Source of the DNA: Bacteroidales bacterium
Lineage (GTDB): Bacteria; Bacteroidota; Bacteroidia; Bacteroidales; P3
DNA length: 7,606 bases
Assembly (NCBI GenBank): GCA_900769785.1
Contig: CAAGHV010000128.1
Location: forward strand, 1 to 7,606
Direction of reading: 5' to 3'
The notes under the pieces were generated by a model. It was not told the DNA's origin, did no database searches, and saw nothing but the letters and a program-made list of their open reading frames with translations. Numbering within the stretch: position 1 is the stretch's first letter; the number at the start of each line of letters is the position of its first letter. The translations under genes and the position numbers were made by a program. Of the stretch, positions 1 through 7,068 are shown piece by piece.

Positions 1-434
1 ATTATCTTTGTCAGTATATCTGACATTTGATAAGAAATAGGCGATGCTATCATAGCTTTTAATGTGTAATTCGTTTTATCATCACTATTCCAATTCGTAG
101 CATCTATTATTTCTTTTAATGTGTTTTTATTTTCAGAAAGAAACGAATTCCAATTGTCATCCATTGTTTCAATTGTACTTTTTATTGTGTTGTATAGTTC
201 TATACTCTCGCTTTGAGATAAAACTTCTTCTTGTTTCTGTATATTTTCTTTAGGCTTCGTGAATATTTTAACAATCCATTGAAATATATTGTTTATTAGA
301 TTTGTGTTAGCTGGTTTCGGTACTTTTTGAGGTTCAGATTCAACATCTTTAACTATCGTTGAAATATTCTGTTCCACAAACTGTTTCAGCTCAGACCTTT
401 TTCCATCTAGAACATTTATTATGTCAGTTTTCAT
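1..434 (-). CDS. Unrecognised protein, N-terminal 144 residues, runs off the left edge
   Basis: An open frame starts with ATG at 434-432 and stays open to base 1, giving 144 visible residues beginning MKTDIINVLDGKRSELKQF. Its start overlaps the stop of the upstream GTPase gene by one base (TGATG), an arrangement typical of translational coupling, so the two proteins are probably made together. The visible part is hydrophilic, rich in Lys, Glu, Asn and Ile, and looks mostly helical. One short hydrophobic, aromatic stretch (about residues 48-58, NNIFQWIVKIF) could be an amphipathic or membrane-touching helix. It is followed by a Lys/Glu/Gln-rich segment. I see no P-loop, signal peptide or known catalytic motif, and I do not recognise the family. 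The C-terminal part, which may hold the diagnostic domain, lies outside the window. Base composition matches the AT-rich GTPase genes, so I place it in the same operon. Confidence 0.8.
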   Translation of the reverse strand, partial: MKTDIINVLDGKRSELKQFVEQNISTIVKDVESEPQKVPKPANTNLINNIFQWIVKIFTKPKENIQKQEEVLSQSESIELYNTIKSTIETMDDNWNSFLSENKNTLKEIIDATNWNSDDKTNYTLKAMIASPISYQMSDILTKI

Positions 435-2626
435 CAGATCTTTTCTTTTATATTAGTCAATAAATTTATTACATCATTAAGAATAGCGGTATTCTTTTCT
501 TTTTCTTCCAACTCTATTTCATATTCAAGAATAGATTCTTCAAATTTGGTCTTAAATTCGCTTTTGAGTTTATCCTGTTCTTTTTTAAAATCAGCAAATA
601 AAGAATTGCCTGATTCTTTAAATACTTTTTCTACATCTTTTTTTATTGCCGAAATAGAACTTCTTACAAGTTGTCTTACATTGTTAATTCTTTCACATGC
701 AATATCTTTTGTTCTTTGTATTGCTTCAATCTCTTCCATTGAACCATAATAGAAAGAAGTTTTTCTATCTACGGTCATAAGAGTTTGTTCCAAATTTTCT
801 CTAAACCTATCTACAACATCATTTTTAACCGTTGATGAATTTATCATTTTCGTAAGTATTTCTTCCATTATGTTATTTAATACACGCTGTTGAAGATTAC
901 CTGATTCATCATTTTTTACAGTATCAACAATCAAATTATTGATTTTTTCGAATATATTATTCCTAATACCTTCTGTCTTTTTTCTCCATATATCAGACAT
1001 TTTTTTGAATTGTTCACCAAATTCTTTGCTTAAGTTTTGTATCAATTTGTTGATATTCGGCAAATCTATATTTGCATTGATATTTTTATCATTCCCCCAA
1101 AATGTAGATTTTCTTCCTATCACAACAGATGTACATTCTGTAGGAATATCTCTTACATCAAGAGTCCACTCATAAAATACTTCTTTCATATATTGCTCAG
1201 TCATGCTGTCTATTTTCTTGCTGATAAGATTTATCTCATTTACTATTTCATCTAACATCTTCTGCATGTTACCTTTTTTTGCTTTCAGCGTATCAATACT
1301 TTCATTGTTCAATATATCTAAATCAGCTTTGCAGTCACTTATATTCTTTTCTAATGAAGATGATAAGTCAGCTTCGACATTAGAGAAATAATTCAAAACC
1401 TTTTCATTTAATATCTTTTCCTTGTTTTTCACAAAAACACCAAAAAGATATTTATCTTGAATTACATCTATTTGCGAAAGGTCTTTAAATGTTTCTTTTA
1501 TTTCTGCTTCATCGGTAAAGAAACTAGGATAAAGCCTTTGCATTTGACTTACAACATTATTTTCGATAGAATTTCTATGTTTCGGTTCTTTTTTCCATAT
1601 AGAATACCCTATGCCTGATGAAAAATCAATAATAGGATTGTTTCCTCGATAATCGGCACTAGCAATATTGTTTTGATATTGTTTTACAAGTTTTCTTTGA
1701 CAATCATCAATAGCATTTCCTAAATCATCGTGGAACTTTGTTCCTACATCCTGTAAAACAGAGTCGAACTTACTTGCTAAAAGAACTACTGTTCCAATTC
1801 CTTCGCTACCGATACGATCGGACAAAAAACCGACATCGGTGCTATCGAAAAACCGACCTGAATAGCTTAAAAAGAATACACCATGACACTCACGTAAAAA
1901 TGTTCTAGTCCTCTGCTCTCGAGATAATACAGGATCGTTTACACCGGGAGTATCTACAATTTGTAAATCTTTCAATCGTTCATCGTTCAAATATATAGTC
2001 AAACTCTTTACCACAGAGGTATATTTACCGTTGCTTCCTACATATTCTTCCAATATTTCTTGCAAATTGGCAATATTGGAAAATTCACGAGTTTCTATTT
2101 TTGAAGTTTTTTGAATACATTGAAGAGCAAGATTGCTACATTCCGAAACCATTTCTTTAGCAGATGCTGTTTCTTCATCAATCATATTTTTAATATCACT
2201 CTCTGTCAATGTTGGGTTTTCTGCCTTTATTTCTTTTACAAAATTGTCGTATTCTTTTGCTTTGTCTTTAAAGAATTCCCATTCATTACTATTATAATAT
2301 TCAACTTCGAAACAATTTTCATCTCCGTATTTTAAAATAGTAAGACCGGCAGTCATTGGAGTTGAAGCACGAGGTAAAACATCTTCACCTCCAAAAATTA
2401 AAGAATTTAAAAACGAAGATTTACCGGCTTTTACTTGACCAACGACTCCTATTTTCAGGATATTGTTATCTTGTATCAATTTGTCTCCGGTATCTTGTAT
2501 TTCTTTTATTTTTTCTTTTAGATTTGATATTATTTTTTTTGTATTACCATTCAAATCGTTGATAGAAACAATTTCGGAATTTATTTCTCCTAATATATCT
2601 TTGAAATTATCTTTATTAATATTCAT
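434..2626 (-). CDS. Dynamin-like GTPase, LeoA/CrfC type, 730 aa
   Basis: This is a large GTPase of the bacterial dynamin superfamily. The GTP-binding motifs are in order: P-loop GQVKAGKS at residues 63-70; switch I LPRASTPMTAG at 84-94 with the expected Thr92; DTPG at 225-228; and a G4-like SKFD at 285-288. A possible G5 lies near SSG 336-338. A helical, acidic insertion (about 115-190) separates switch I from DTPG, as in LeoA-like and CrfC (YjdA)-like proteins. Residues 430-730 are almost all charged helix and coiled coil, fitting a dynamin stalk. I see no transmembrane or hydrophobic paddle segment, so it is probably cytosolic or peripheral. The gene starts 22 bases after the ankyrin GTPase gene and overlaps the next gene by one base. 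LeoA-type proteins are known from the E. coli LeoABC locus and from two-GTPase antiphage systems (Eleos). That role here is inferred from architecture and context. Confidence 0.88.
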   Translation of the reverse strand: MNINKDNFKDILGEINSEIVSINDLNGNTKKIISNLKEKIKEIQDTGDKLIQDNNILKIGVVGQVKAGKSSFLNSLIFGGEDVLPRASTPMTAGLTILKYGDENCFEVEYYNSNEWEFFKDKAKEYDNFVKEIKAENPTLTESDIKNMIDEETASAKEMVSECSNLALQCIQKTSKIETREFSNIANLQEILEEYVGSNGKYTSVVKSLTIYLNDERLKDLQIVDTPGVNDPVLSREQRTRTFLRECHGVFFLSYSGRFFDSTDVGFLSDRIGSEGIGTVVLLASKFDSVLQDVGTKFHDDLGNAIDDCQRKLVKQYQNNIASADYRGNNPIIDFSSGIGYSIWKKEPKHRNSIENNVVSQMQRLYPSFFTDEAEIKETFKDLSQIDVIQDKYLFGVFVKNKEKILNEKVLNYFSNVEADLSSSLEKNISDCKADLDILNNESIDTLKAKKGNMQKMLDEIVNEINLISKKIDSMTEQYMKEVFYEWTLDVRDIPTECTSVVIGRKSTFWGNDKNINANIDLPNINKLIQNLSKEFGEQFKKMSDIWRKKTEGIRNNIFEKINNLIVDTVKNDESGNLQQRVLNNIMEEILTKMINSSTVKNDVVDRFRENLEQTLMTVDRKTSFYYGSMEEIEAIQRTKDIACERINNVRQLVRSSISAIKKDVEKVFKESGNSLFADFKKEQDKLKSEFKTKFEESILEYEIELEEKEKNTAILNDVINLLTNIKEKI

Positions 2627-2648
2627 AACTATAGTTGTTTTTGATGAA

Positions 2649-4730
2649 TTAAATTTGAGAAATCCATTTTATAAATATATCGTTTTTAGCTAATTCTACT
2701 AACGATTGAGATTCATAAACCAAATTTTTATCGTGATTTAAAAGCATATCACAAATATCTCTGTAGTGATGAATTGTTGCTATTTCTAATGCATTATATC
2801 CATTTTTATCCTTTATAGTAAAATCTACATCATTTTCTATAAAAAATCTAATCATCTCATTATTACCGTATTTTGCAGCATACGTTATTGGATTATATCC
2901 TTCGTTATTGCAAATAGTAAGATCTATTCCATTTGAAAAACAAGCAAGAAATCTCTTATAATTATCACCTGAAATAGAAGAAAATATTTCGCTACTATAT
3001 GAATGCTCTAAACTTTTCAATTGAGAAAAGTTTCTTTCTAACATTCTTACTGCTTCGGTATATGATGTTTTTAATTCAGAAACAAATTCAGATTTGTAAC
3101 CTTCCATTATTCTAAGGAAATCTTTCTGTATCTTTGATTTGATTTTTACTTCTTCATCCCAAGAATAATACCCATCAAGCGTTTTTTTATTATTCTCGTT
3201 TTCTTTGTTATTTTTGTCTTTAAAATATTTCAAACATTTCCTGCGATCTTTTTCTTCCCAATAATTATATCTTAAATCTAGATTCTCAACATATCTATTA
3301 AACTCATTAATAGCATCATTCATTTCTTTATTTAATTGAGTCGCATCTGAAAAAAAACCAACCTTATCGCTCCACCCATATTCTCTGTTAAAGGCATCGA
3401 TACACATATCATACATAAAATTATATGCATCTAATCTTTTATCACAACATTCAAGAATTTCATTATAATTATTAATCATTATATCATTCAAGTGGTCTAT
3501 CCAAGCATCCAAACCTTTTTTTATATCTGAATTTTCCTCATTAATAATGCTAATACTTTCTACTACATCCGCTTTTTCTTTTTTTAATTCTTCAATTTTT
3601 TCTCTTGAGTTTTCAATCTCTATTTCAAATAATTCGTTCAACTGAGATATGTATGGTTGTATAAATGATGTTTTATCATATTCTTCTTTTACTGTGTTTA
3701 TTAATTTTTCTATTGTATTTTTATTTAAAGAATATTGTAAGTTAGGTTTATTTCCGATACATGATACTGCCAATATGTCTAATATCGGAGTTGACGAATT
3801 AAGATTTTTCTTACAAACATCAAAAGCAGAATCCACTATCTTTTTAATTTCATCAATAGGTTTTTTATCGCTCTTTGTAAAAATGATGACTATAGGTTTT
3901 TCTCCGGCTTCATTCAAAAATTTCAAATCATTTTTAGAAACAGTTCCGGCATCTATATCAATACACCAAAATAATATATCTGCTTTTTCTATTGCTTTTT
4001 TTGCAGTTTCTAAATCTGTTGTATTGTTTTCTTCGTTCTTATTTGAAGAATTATTGTATCCCGGAGTATCTATAAATGTGATTCCATCTAAATACTTCTG
4101 ATTATTTATTGGTATATCTATAAGTATATCATTCAAAACAGAAGCTATATATACTTTGGATTTAGATGAGTGTTGAATACATTCCAACACTTCTTTATCC
4201 AAGTGAATTATTTCATTCTTTAAATTACGCCCTCTTACAAACAATTGTTTGGTAGAGGTAGAACAATTCAAATTTGTATTCACTATAGATACCGGTTCAA
4301 TACCGGTAGGTAATAAATTACCAGCACCTGTAATTGCATTCAAAAAAGAGGATTTGCCTGCACTATATCCGCCGCCTACAGCAATCTTTAATATTGATTG
4401 ATGATTATTTAGTAATTCTTCAATCACATTGTACCCTATAGAATAAAAGATTTCAAAAAGATTGTCAAAAGCAAAATCTACATAAAATGTTTGACCTTCT
4501 TTATTATTTGCTTTTTGTACAATTTTATTGATATCAGATTCTAAATTTCTGATAGCATCTCCATAATTTCTGAAACAAGGTATGATATCTATTGTTGATG
4601 AAGATGTGCATATATGAGATATAAGTTCCAACGACATTTTTGGATTCTCATACATATTAACCTTTAGGAAAGAAGCATTAGACTTCTTTCCTAAAGATTG
4701 GCTTTTTTTCTTGATATTTGAAAGTCCCAT
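2649..4730 (-). CDS. Dynamin-like GTPase with C-terminal ankyrin repeats, 693 aa
   Basis: The GTPase core carries a P-loop GGYSAGKS at residues 120-127, switch I LPTGIEPVS at 140-148, DTPG at 221-224, TKSD at 285-288 and a probable G5 AVSC at 321-324. Where the other two GTPases have the switch I Thr, this one has Ser148. Residues 365-580 are a helical stalk with coiled-coil stretches. The tail (about 586-668) holds ankyrin repeats: one degenerate copy, a well-formed repeat at 609-641 (GYNPITYAAKYGNNEMIRFF) and a third at 642-668 (KNGYNALEIATIHHYRDICDML). Ankyrin repeats bind proteins, so the tail is probably a partner- or target-recognition module; this is inference. The gene starts 5 bases after the preceding GTPase gene. 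The first 25 residues are basic and low in complexity, and a second ATG at codon 26 (4655-4653) is a possible alternative start. A perfect hairpin lies between the two starts. I see no transmembrane segment. Confidence 0.88.
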   Translation of the reverse strand: MGLSNIKKKSQSLGKKSNASFLKVNMYENPKMSLELISHICTSSSTIDIIPCFRNYGDAIRNLESDINKIVQKANNKEGQTFYVDFAFDNLFEIFYSIGYNVIEELLNNHQSILKIAVGGGYSAGKSSFLNAITGAGNLLPTGIEPVSIVNTNLNCSTSTKQLFVRGRNLKNEIIHLDKEVLECIQHSSKSKVYIASVLNDILIDIPINNQKYLDGITFIDTPGYNNSSNKNEENNTTDLETAKKAIEKADILFWCIDIDAGTVSKNDLKFLNEAGEKPIVIIFTKSDKKPIDEIKKIVDSAFDVCKKNLNSSTPILDILAVSCIGNKPNLQYSLNKNTIEKLINTVKEEYDKTSFIQPYISQLNELFEIEIENSREKIEELKKEKADVVESISIINEENSDIKKGLDAWIDHLNDIMINNYNEILECCDKRLDAYNFMYDMCIDAFNREYGWSDKVGFFSDATQLNKEMNDAINEFNRYVENLDLRYNYWEEKDRRKCLKYFKDKNNKENENNKKTLDGYYSWDEEVKIKSKIQKDFLRIMEGYKSEFVSELKTSYTEAVRMLERNFSQLKSLEHSYSSEIFSSISGDNYKRFLACFSNGIDLTICNNEGYNPITYAAKYGNNEMIRFFIENDVDFTIKDKNGYNALEIATIHHYRDICDMLLNHDKNLVYESQSLVELAKNDIFIKWISQI
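4662..4696 (-). repeat. Perfect 14-bp inverted repeat (hairpin) at the start of the ankyrin GTPase gene
   Basis: CTTTAGGAAAGAAG on the minus strand (4696-4683) pairs without mismatch with CTTCTTTCCTAAAG (4675-4662) around a 7-base loop. It covers codons 12-23 of the 693-aa GTPase if the first ATG is used. If codon 26 is the true start, it sits in the leader just upstream of that start. No U-run follows, so it is not a normal intrinsic terminator. It could affect translation or RNA stability between two operon genes. Confidence 0.7.
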
Positions 4731-4735
4731 ATTTG

Positions 4736-6442
4736 TTATGCAATTATTTTCTGAAGGTTGTCAATTGCAGTTTTTATCGAAGCTGTTTCTTTCTCAATTT
4801 CTTGTTTATTGGCTTCTTTTTCTGCTTTTATTTGATTAATATTATCATCAAATTGCTGAGCTTTTTCAAGTATTACTTGATACATAGCCTTAGTTGTTTC
4901 CTCTCTTTGCTCAGAAAGTATTACCATTACTTGCTCTCTAAGAGATTCTACAATCTTGCCATAAACTTCAGATTCCAACTTTTGTTTAATCTCATTAATT
5001 TTTGCATCCTTGCCTTTTCCAAAAATCAGTCTCAAAATATCGGGCATAAAGTTTATTATTATAGCAACAGCCGGACCCAAAAATCTTGAAAGACCACCTA
5101 GCAACAATTGAAGACTTTTGAATCCCACAAGTCGTTTTGCTAGAATATCCAAACCTTTTTGTAGCATTTTTTCCAACGCTTCTTTTTCCATTGTGCTAGC
5201 TACAGTAGTTTGAATATTGTCCAGCAACTTATTGTCTTTTTCTAAAATAATATTGTCTAAATCCTCCGAAAAATCCATAACACACTTACTTACTACATCT
5301 TGATATTCGCTTATTTCGCGTTTAAAAGAATTTATAAGCACCGGTCTTATTATGGATATTAATTCTGCACTTAATTCTTGAGTGTTGTTTTTACTATTTA
5401 GTACAAGAGTTGCAAGGGTTGTACTTTTTTGCATAAGTGCATTTTTTACATCGTCAAGAATATCCTGTACAGAATCTTGTATATTTTGTCCGTTTTTCTC
5501 TTCGCTCTTTAGTGACTCCAATGCTTCTTTTTTCTTTTCCTCTAACATTTTGATTTTTTCATCAAAATCGGTAGTATCTGTATTCAAGAGTTGCAGTCTT
5601 AATGCTAATTCATCAATTATTCCATTTACAAAACTTTCTACAACATTAGTATATTTCAAATTTACAAATTCTTCAGCATTAATACCTAACAATATTCTTT
5701 TAATACCTTCGATATTATTGGTGGATGCAGATGTAATTTCTACTTGAACATTTTTTCCAAAAGAAGCAGCTGCTTGTTTTTCGATTAGTTCTTTTATATT
5801 AGCATGTTCTTCAAGAGGTTTTTTGTCAGCTTTTGAAATAACAATGGCTAATGATAAACTATACTTTTTAATTTCATCAATAAACGAAAGTGTGGAGCGA
5901 CGGAGTGTTCCTTGTTCAATATCATTAACTACTACAAAGAATGTTCCTTCTTGAATATAGTTCAATATTGCATTATTGTGAGCTTCAATACCGGAATCTA
6001 TACCAGGCATATCAACTATAACAATATTTCGTTCATTTAAATCTTTTATCTTTTCGTTATTGATATAAACATTTACAATATCACCTGGTTTTACTTGTAA
6101 ATTACCAATTTCGTTTAAGGGATATTGTCCTATATTTGTATTTTCGCGAAATAATTCCAAACGCTCTGTTTCACTATAATATAATTCATAGGACACCGCT
6201 GTTTCAGGGACTACATTTGTAGGAAGTAAATCTCTTCCTATATAGGCATTTAATAACGAACTTTTACCCGCATTAAAATCTCCAACAAATGGAATTTTGA
6301 TATATGAATCTTTGTCAAGTCTTGACAATAAATCGTTTTTTTCTTTTAAAACTTTTTCTTTCGATGCATCTGTAGCAAGACTTTTTTGTGCTATCGAACC
6401 AGCTTCTAATAAGATATTCTTAAATTTATCGATTTGTTTCAT
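4736..6442 (-). CDS. Dynamin-like GTPase with hydrophobic membrane-insertion segment, 568 aa
   Basis: The GTPase domain has a P-loop GDFNAGKS at residues 54-61, switch I LPTNVVPET at 73-81 with Thr81, DMPG at 144-147 (Met in place of Thr), SKAD at 203-206 and a G5-like TSAS at 237-240. Helical and coiled-coil regions follow (about 290-435 and 478-565). Between them, residues 441-474 form a strongly hydrophobic stretch that includes LQLLLGGLSRFLGPAVAIII. This is the place and character of the paddle or membrane-anchoring tip of bacterial dynamin-like proteins, so the protein probably docks in the inner membrane. It is shorter than its two neighbours. It shares a DI(D/E)xGT...L.F(L/I).E signature and a KxDKKP motif with the ankyrin GTPase, suggesting an old duplication. 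ATG at 6442-6440 is the only plausible start. It leads the GTPase run and ends 5 bases before the next gene. Membrane remodelling in defence is inferred. Confidence 0.88.
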   Translation of the reverse strand: MKQIDKFKNILLEAGSIAQKSLATDASKEKVLKEKNDLLSRLDKDSYIKIPFVGDFNAGKSSLLNAYIGRDLLPTNVVPETAVSYELYYSETERLELFRENTNIGQYPLNEIGNLQVKPGDIVNVYINNEKIKDLNERNIVIVDMPGIDSGIEAHNNAILNYIQEGTFFVVVNDIEQGTLRRSTLSFIDEIKKYSLSLAIVISKADKKPLEEHANIKELIEKQAAASFGKNVQVEITSASTNNIEGIKRILLGINAEEFVNLKYTNVVESFVNGIIDELALRLQLLNTDTTDFDEKIKMLEEKKKEALESLKSEEKNGQNIQDSVQDILDDVKNALMQKSTTLATLVLNSKNNTQELSAELISIIRPVLINSFKREISEYQDVVSKCVMDFSEDLDNIILEKDNKLLDNIQTTVASTMEKEALEKMLQKGLDILAKRLVGFKSLQLLLGGLSRFLGPAVAIIINFMPDILRLIFGKGKDAKINEIKQKLESEVYGKIVESLREQVMVILSEQREETTKAMYQVILEKAQQFDDNINQIKAEKEANKQEIEKETASIKTAIDNLQKIIA

Positions 6443-6487
6443 GATGTTTATCTATTTAAATTTATACTATTTTTATATTTAAGATTA

Positions 6488-6715
6488 CTAACTTCGTTTT
6501 CTCCAAGTGTAACCACCATCTATCGATGCGTATACGCCCATAGATGTTGTTGCAATTATTTCTGTACCTGCATCGTTCAGGTCTAAAAATGTTCCAAACA
6601 TGCTACCTCTGTAGCGTAGTCGCCAAGTACGTCCGCCATCTTTTGATGTTTCGATACTTTTGTCTGTTGGATTTATTCTTATCAAATCCCCTTTGTGTGT
6701 TATTAACTGACTCAT
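6488..6715 (-). CDS. Asp-box (BNR-like) miniprotein, 75 aa
   Basis: This small protein contains two Asp-box motifs of the form SxDGGxTW: SKDGGRTW at residues 24-31 and SIDGGYTW at 64-71, 40 residues apart. Asp boxes are beta-hairpin turns of beta-propeller proteins such as sialidases and sortilin-type repeats. A protein this short holds about two propeller strands' worth of repeat and cannot make a closed propeller alone, so it would need to oligomerise or act as a small binding domain. There is no signal peptide or membrane segment, which suggests a cytosolic protein, unlike most Asp-box proteins. ATG at 6715-6713 is followed by a full open frame with no frameshift, so it need not be a remnant. 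It lies 45 bases before the first GTPase gene and reads the same way, so it is probably the first gene of the operon. Its function is unknown. Confidence 0.7.
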   Translation of the reverse strand: MSQLITHKGDLIRINPTDKSIETSKDGGRTWRLRYRGSMFGTFLDLNDAGTEIIATTSMGVYASIDGGYTWRKRS

Positions 6716-6744
6716 AATATCTATTGTTTTATCATTTCAGGTTC

Positions 6745-6752
6745 CAAATAAA
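6745..6752 (-). promoter_or_regulatory. Weak candidate -7 element for the GTPase operon
   Basis: TTTATTTG matches the Bacteroidota -7 consensus TAnnTTTG at all but one specified position and would start RNA about 25-30 bases before the Asp-box gene. I see no convincing TTTG or TTG box at the right distance upstream (around 6771-6775). Read-through from the promoter at 7069-7098 is the main alternative. Confidence 0.22.
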
Positions 6753-6816
6753 TTCGTTTTTTTATTTATTGAACTAGATAGGGAATCTTTTGCTACCTAA
6801 TTCTTGTTGTATTATT

Positions 6817-6827
6817 AAAAAAGTGGA
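6817..6827 (-). terminator. Probable 3' end of the small RNA (stem arm plus U-run)
   Basis: The sequence TCCACTTTTTT ends in six U residues. Its CACTTT part pairs with AAAGTG at 7027-7022 to close the long RNA structure. TCCACTT can instead pair with AAGTGGA at 6907-6901 (7 bp). Either pairing puts a stem directly before a U-run, as in intrinsic termination, though there is no compact GC-rich hairpin. Confidence 0.4.
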
Positions 6828-7062
6828 ACACCTTATTTTACCAATCTCAGCAGTAGGGCCTCGACTCCCTTTAAATTCAGAAATGGTAACGTCAGACTGC
6901 TCCACTTGAACTTATCGTAATGAAACTATACGATACGGTACAAGCAAGTAAATCTGCACATTGTTTCTGAATTTACACGTTAGTGAGTGTCGAGGTCACT
7001 GCCGATAAACAAAGCAAATATCACTTTCTCAATAATTTGTAGATATTCCCAAGAATACTACA
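6817..7062 (-). ncRNA. Structured small RNA, 6S-like candidate
   Basis: Just downstream of a consensus promoter, about 245 nt with no usable reading frame fold into one long interrupted hairpin. A small 5' hairpin lies at 7061-7039 (TATTC/GAATA, TTGG loop). The main stems then nest from outside in: AAAGTG 7027-7022 with 6825-6820; CGGCAGT 7004-6998 with 6854-6848 (one G-U); CCTCGAC 6995-6989 with 6865-6859; a perfect 12-bp stem TAAATTCAGAAA 6975-6964 with 6883-6872; CAGATT 6956-6951 with 6898-6893; ACTTG 6949-6945 with 6908-6904; and TATCGTA 6935-6929 with 6919-6913. An asymmetric bubble (6988-6976 against 6871-6866) sits in the middle. A long rod with a central bubble, its own promoter and a U-run end is the general plan of 6S RNA, which binds RNA polymerase. 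I assign 6S only tentatively; another small RNA or a long operon leader is possible. I see no tmRNA, SRP or RNase P hallmarks. Confidence 0.6.
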
Positions 7063-7068
7063 ACACTG

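Noticed and set aside
3649..4101. Plus-strand open frame of 150 codons
   Set aside because: It lies wholly inside the antisense of the ankyrin GTPase gene, whose motifs are unmistakable. Its product is a hydrophobic, Ser/Phe-rich sequence typical of the reverse reading of Lys/Glu-rich genes.
4718..5089. Plus-strand open frame of 123 codons with membrane-like composition
   Set aside because: It is the antisense of the coiled-coil end of the 568-aa GTPase. The hydrophobic Leu/Phe/Ile composition comes from reading Lys/Glu/Asn codons backwards, and there is no promoter or initiation signal.
6443..6487. Separate promoter directly before the 568-aa GTPase gene
   Set aside because: The 45-base gap is AT-rich but has no TAnnTTTG or TTTG box on the minus strand.
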